Assembly (NCBI GenBank): GCA_021904315.1
Contig: CM038922.1
Coordinates: forward strand, 186,001 to 250,000
DNA: 64,000 nucleotides
From: Sphagnum magellanicum
Taxonomy: Eukaryota; Streptophyta; Sphagnopsida; Sphagnales; Sphagnaceae
Direction of reading: 5' to 3'
The first letter of the stretch is position 1. Every line of letters starts with the position of its first letter. The notes beneath the pieces were generated by a model that had not been told where the DNA came from, searched no databases, and was given only the letters and a program-made list of their open reading frames with translations. Below are positions 58,601-64,000 of the stretch, one piece after another. Made by a program: the position numbers and the translations under genes.

Positions 58601-59494
58601 CACACTACCCAAAAATATATATTCAAGGTTTCAATATGGTAGTTAATTATGCAAGGAGACCAAATAACTTCAACAATTATTTTTTCTTAGGGTTGAACAA
58701 TTATATGACCTAAAAAAGGTGGAATTAATAATTTTTTATAAGGTGGAATTAACTATGTTACAAATTGATTATGTTGATTATAACATTACTAAGGTTTTTT
58801 CATAAAAAAATATTATTGTTCAACTTATGTGTAGTGCTTGCAAAACTAATTGGGCCATATGCAATTAAGGTTTTGAATTTTCACATTTCCTTTACCCATT
58901 GTGCATCTTGGTGAACAATTTAAGGATAAAAGGAGCTTCATTTTAGTCAAGGCTTGCCCATTGTGTTGGCAGTGGTTTCACACAAATGACATTCTAGTTA
59001 CACCTATGTGCATAATTGTAACCATTTAGTTTATTCTTTCACCTCCAAAGTTCAATATGTTGATTAATGGAATTTTGTCATGAAACAATCCTTCATCTTA
59101 ATTGGTGGGTGAGCATGGGTTTAAGTCTTCTATCTAGTGATCAAATTACAACAATTGTTCAATTGAACCTAGTAGATCAACGAAAATCTAACCTCGTTTC
59201 ACAATAAGACATATTTCAAAACTTTGCCTTGAGCATATTTAATATGAGCTTTTTATTCATTCATGTGTTTGTTATGCACTTTCATGAATCAATTTTCCAA
59301 TCCTATAATGTTCACATATGTATTTTTGACAATACCACAAGATGGTAGTCTCCTATGAAAAACCAAATTGCTTCCTTATTAATCATTTTTGATTTAAGTG
59401 ACATTTTGTTGTAGAATCTTCAAGTTGGAGTAGGAGAACAAAAAAAAGGGTCATTGCAAAGGACTTTGTTTCCTTTGAATTTACACTTGTAAAT
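58601..59494. other. Intergenic sequence, no gene
   Basis: Nothing recognised on either strand. Confidence 0.35.
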
Positions 59495-60210
59495 TGTATG
59501 TAGTCCTCTAAGTTACATATGTCACTCCTTATTTTTGAGCTTGAACCCTTCGATGGTATGGATATCATTCTCCTTTTTTAGTCACAATCTTCAAATTTAT
59601 ATGTAGTCCTTTAACAATGCACATCACCCTTGGTTTTTTGAGTTTGAGTCCTTACCATAGTTTTTCGTCTTTTTATGTTTTCAAAATGATTCCTCATTTT
59701 TTAGTTCAAGTCCTTAACATTATATGTAATCCTTTTATGGCACGCAAATCATTATTGGTTTTTTAGTTTGCATCCTAACCATAGTGTGTAGCCCTTTTAT
59801 GTCATGGAAATGGCTCATGATTTTTAAATTTAAGTCTTGACCATTATTTATATTTTTTAATGACATGTGGAGATGATTCATGATTTTTGAGTTGAAATTC
59901 AAACCATTGTCTACAATCCTTTTATGAAATGGAGATAAGTCATGATTTTTGAGTTGAAATTCAAACCATTGTCTACAATCCTTTTGTGTCATGGTTATTG
60001 ATTTTTGAATTAAGTCTTGATCATTGTTTGCAGTAATTTTTTTATGGTCAACATTGAAATGACTCCAAATTTCTATGTTTGAGTCCCAACCATTGTCTAT
60101 AGTCCTTTTATGATGTGGAGAAGATTCCTAAGTTTTTAGAAGGAGTCCTTGTAATGCCATGGGGTCCTTTAATGATATGGATGTGACTTTTGATTGTTAG
60201 GACCTAAGTC
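59495..60210 (+). repeat. Minisatellite with 62-bp period
   Basis: About eleven degenerate units. The clearest two (59879 and 59941, exactly 62 bp apart) share CATGATTTTTGAGTTGAAAT and ACCATTGTCTACAATCCTTT. The outer units keep only 'GTCCTTT(A/T)A.G' and 'TTTTTGAGTT.GAGTCC'. The 85-codon frame on the minus strand here is made by the repeat. Confidence 0.8.
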
Positions 60211-61331
60211 CTTTTAGTTCATAGGTATTATAATTATTATATCGATACATTACTATTGATTTTTCAATATGGATACTCCTCAATTGTGCATACATGGTCC
60301 TTTAACATTGTTATATTAGTCCTACATTTATTATGACTAGATAGTCATTTGCAATTTGGGTCCTTCATGAACAATGTGGTTTTGTATTTCCACTACAAAC
60401 CACACATCTATGTTTGGTTTTTATGTGGTAGTCATTCAATAGAGAATTATGGATACATGTGGATTAAAGTTGGTTCATTGTGGTTTAGGGTTTCCAAAAT
60501 TAAAATATTGTGATTTTTTATATCCATTAACAAATTCAACATATGTACATTGATTACATGGCAATCATCCAATATAAAATTACAAATTCATGTAGATTAA
60601 AATTGTTTAATTATAATTTATAGTCATGAATGGATAATGTATTTTCAAATTTCCACTAATAATTTGTACATTTATACATTAATTATGTGGCAATCATCTA
60701 AGGGTGTAATCGCATTAACACGTACTATTAACAATCGTAAACATTGTTCAATTTTGTGTATTCACTATGAAAAGTCACCTTTGTTGAAACCACATTATCC
60801 TGCAATTAAAACTCAAAAAAAAAATTGTATATAATTATTATGCAACTATCCCTCGGGTATTACAACTATTGTGTAACTATCCCTTTAAAAATACGGTGTA
60901 TTAATAAATAAATTGCCACATCAAAAAATCAGTTAATTGTATTATAATTGTAAGTGAGTTGAAAATGGGTCTTTTATATGATAATTTATACACATTGTAC
61001 ATACATATGTAATCAACCATGTTTGATTTTTTCAAGAGTTGCATTATAGTTACATGTGGCAATTACTTTAAAACTATTATAAATTTGTCACTAAAATAAC
61101 AATTATGTTGTAATTAACATATAATGTACATACATGCAATCATGCCATGTGTCCACATCTCCACGACCCATTATGGGATACATTTGCAATTAGTTTTTTA
61201 TTATGATTCCCATTGATATGATTAGTATGGTCACCAATGCACCACTACTAAAGTACTACTGTTCAACTATGTTATAATTATAATATAATTACTTATAACT
61301 TAATAAGAACACATATTCGTCAATTATTTAT
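60211..61331. other. AT-rich intergenic sequence
   Basis: Repeated ATTAT/ACAT words (e.g. CTATTATAAATTTG, TAATTATAATATAATTA) but no fixed unit and no gene. Confidence 0.35.
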
Positions 61332-61670
61332 ATTTTCATCATATGTGTTTTATTTTAAGTGATTTAAAATGTTATGGGAGCGCTACCTCAAGTTCTACAA
61401 ATCATCTTTGAAATGCAAAGGAAAATGAGTAATGAAAAAATAAAAAGAAAATAAATAACCTTTCCAACTTACAAAACACGTTTTTTTTTCCTTTGGACCC
61501 CTCCTATTTTCAAATCATAACTTTTTTATTTCTTATTCATTTTAAACGATTTAAAATGTTATAAAAACACACACTAATAGGAGGGGTTCAAATTTTGTTT
61601 AGACACCAAAAATAAAGGAGCCCTCCCCTTGGATCTAGCCTACTTTGAACGGTTAAGTGTTAAAGTTACA
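61332..61670 (+). repeat. Second copy of the 30835-31385 interior repeat
   Basis: Includes CATCTTTGAAATGCAAAGGA, CCTTTCCAACTTACAAAACA and CTTTGGACCCCTCC. It lacks the terminal inverted repeats of the 30402-31648 element, so it is a fragment. Confidence 0.75.
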
Positions 61671-63032
61671 ATTCAATTACAACTAATGAACAACTATTTA
61701 AGATTTAACCCATATGTTTCATTTTAAAATCCCATGTTACAAACTATATAAATAAGATTTTTTCTTTTAAGTTATCACATTAAATTACATGTGTCATTTG
61801 GGATGAGTTGAAAAAAGCTTAACCCAAAAGCAAAACATAAAATAAAAAACAAAATTTCATAGTTATTTTTTAGTGCACTTAATTTTGTGCTTTCTTACTT
61901 ACCTACTTAAGTAAGTAAATAGGTCCTACTTTTCTACCTATCTATGTGGGTAGGTAGGTAGGTAGGTCTTAGGTAGGTAGGTCTTAAGACCTACCATCCT
62001 ACTTATTTATGGTTATGTATGACCTATCTAGCTATATATATATATATATATATATATCCAAAATATAAGTAATATGCGATGTGGCAATTTTTATTGTGCC
62101 GTGTCAATAATCTCAAATCATCATTAACAATCATAATGGACGATGAAAATCAATATTTCAAATTTGTTTATGTCCAAAAATCTTCATAATACCATGTGCC
62201 ACATTTTAACGAATGGATGACAATTAATGACATCATTGTGACATCATGGGTGTAGTTATAATGGAGTTGAATAATAGTTGAAAATGAATTTTTTGAATAA
62301 ATTGTAATTGAGTTGCAATGACTTGCATTGTATATATAGTGAGTTGCAACTCTACAACTCATGCAACTTATTTTTCAACACTCATGGCATATAAATACAA
62401 TGAATTGTAACTATCCTTTGTAATTAAAAAATTGAATTGCAAGGCTAGTTGCAAAACACCCTTTTTTAAAATCATGAAAAAGAACTATAAATGGACTTGT
62501 TTTTATACAATGTTATTATCATTATATTAGTACACATATTCAAAAGAATTTAGAATCAATCTAATGAATCAAATACACAAAAATGTCTTTAATGTTATGT
62601 AACCAATGTTTTAAGTGATATTAAATAGCAAACACACACAAAACACAAATTGATTTTTTGAAAATAACATAATTTTGGTAAATATATAATATAAACCTTA
62701 ACATAGTATTATATATATTTTAAAATGGTTTATTGAAAATATTCCAAGAATATATATTTTTTAAAAGTGAAAACATAGGTTTAAGGGTGCAAGTGTGGTT
62801 CCTATTAATGTGATTGGACCCTTAATGCAAAATTATAGATTTAACTAAATCGAAGTTGGCTCATCAATCACATTCACCAAGCTTTGAAAGCTCTTGTTAT
62901 ATGCCAATAAGATGGAGGGGGGTCCCACATCATACCAACGACACAATCATGACTAGATAGATGGATGCAATTGTGCTAGAGTTTTATAAGTCCAAAAAAT
63001 TGGGGGGCAAATGATTATGAGGTGACATCCCC
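61671..63032. other. AT-rich intergenic sequence with GTAG repeats and a palindrome
   Basis: (GTAG)n at 61949-61980, (TA)n at about 62034-62057. No gene. Confidence 0.4.
61976..61995. repeat. Perfect 20-bp palindrome
   Basis: GGTAGGTCTTAAGACCTACC, centred on CTTAAG, at the end of the GTAG microsatellite. It was probably made when the GTAG tract folded back. Confidence 0.9.
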
Positions 63033-63320
63033 ATGAAAATTGAAAAAACTAAAAAGTTCATCTTATGTAGAGATTTCGAGGTCACTAACGAAGATGATAA
63101 TAGATTACAAGTTCTAAAGATTACTTTTGATGAAGATGAGGAAAAAAAAATAGTTAGTGGGGTTCACAAAAGTGATGCCAAATATGACCATCGTGACAAT
63201 TGTTTAAAACCTAATTCCATTGAACCACCTTTAGAATCTCATCATGCGTACTTAGTACGCATGAAAACCATTAATCTAAAAGAAGTTGAATGGTTTAATC
63301 CCCCTTCCCTAATTTGCTAA
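63033..63320 (+). other. Open frame of unknown status, 95 codons
   Basis: Starts ATG, charged and balanced in composition (KITFDEDEEKK, ...HHAYLVRMKTINLKEVEWF), ends in TAA. Unlike most frames here it is not made by a simple repeat. I do not recognise it, and I see no promoter or splice partner. It could be a fragment of a transposon protein or chance. Confidence 0.25.
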
Positions 63321-64000
63321 CCACTAGGAGAGAATGGTTTTTTTTACAAATTGGTTTTCGACTATGTGATGCCATTGATTTTGTTTTGATGACATAATTA
63401 TACTTATTTCAAGAATTCTACATGGATGGCTTGTCCCTTCAAATAAGTCAAATTATTGACTAATTTGGTAAGTCTACAACATTGACCATCCATGGGGGCT
63501 AACCTTTGAAAATACAATTAAGTTATAGTCAAAAAGTCCACTTTGAGATGATGGACCATGTTACATCATGTTAACTATTTGACTAATTCAATGGACATTG
63601 TTTATGAATGGATGAAAGATGCAAATTGATGGATGAAATATTACATATGTTTTCCATTATACTTTAACTTTAATGCAACTTTTTTTGCAATTGTATTGAA
63701 ACTTTGTTACAATTATGTTGTGACCGGTTTCTAACTTTATTAGATATTTGTGTCACCTTTACCAAAATCTATAACTTTCATGACACTACCTTGCCACTAG
63801 ACATCTTAAATGGGCTCCAAATTGTGCAACATGATGCCTAGGATTAAAACGACATCTATACATTTTAATTTGAAGTCATTGTGAATGAAATTACAATGAC
63901 TAAAAAATGTCGAACACAAGTTCACATGCCCTTACTAACACACATGAGGGTTCAATTTTTAGAGATTTGGTCTTGCCATCGAAGTGGTTAGATAATGATG
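63321..64000. other. Intergenic sequence to window edge
   Basis: Nothing recognised. Confidence 0.35.

Noticed and set aside
59735-59992. 85-codon minus-strand frame with internal echoes
   Set aside because: Product of the 62-bp minisatellite.
1-64000. tRNA, rRNA, CRISPR arrays, bacterial operons
   Set aside because: No cloverleaf with A and B boxes, no rRNA core sequence, no evenly spaced short repeats with unique spacers, and no compact gene clusters with ribosome-binding sites were seen on either strand.

Overview
This window looks like nuclear DNA from a land plant with a large, transposon-rich genome. It is AT-rich and almost free of long open frames. Four things point to a plant: a PR-10/Bet v 1-type gene with its intron at the codon typical of that family, intron-bearing relics of the housekeeping genes HSP90 and LSM3, a hAT transposase relic, and a Ty3/gypsy element of a style seen in non-flowering streptophytes. 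A fern or other seed-free vascular plant is my best guess, with a gymnosperm as the alternative. The sequence alone does not settle this.

Layout: 1.5-4.8 kb holds a decayed LINE on the minus strand, with zinc finger, reverse transcriptase and a C-terminal part resembling a restriction-like endonuclease. From 5 to 20 kb there is no convincing gene, only dispersed non-coding repeats (two families that keep one orientation), MITEs, hairpins and minisatellites. A dead HSP90 3' end lies at 20.45-21.79 kb (minus). From 22 to 41.4 kb there are five solo LTRs of one family, a sixth copy at 53.5 kb, a dead hAT transposase, two terminal-inverted-repeat elements, and an LSM3 pseudogene with one solo LTR just upstream of its start codon and another in an intron.

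The only gene that reads intact is at 42.18-43.59 kb (minus). Its three exons encode a 302-residue protein with two Bet v 1 domains in tandem, each split by an intron at the same place and phase.

From about 46.0 to 55.7 kb lies a long, broken Ty3/gypsy element. It carries a 5-cytosine DNA methyltransferase domain between protease and reverse transcriptase, and a PHD-finger-like module after the integrase. This is the most unusual system in the window. A solo LTR later landed between its RNase H and integrase parts. The last 8 kb is AT-rich repeat DNA, with a 0.75-kb duplicated segment and a 62-bp minisatellite.
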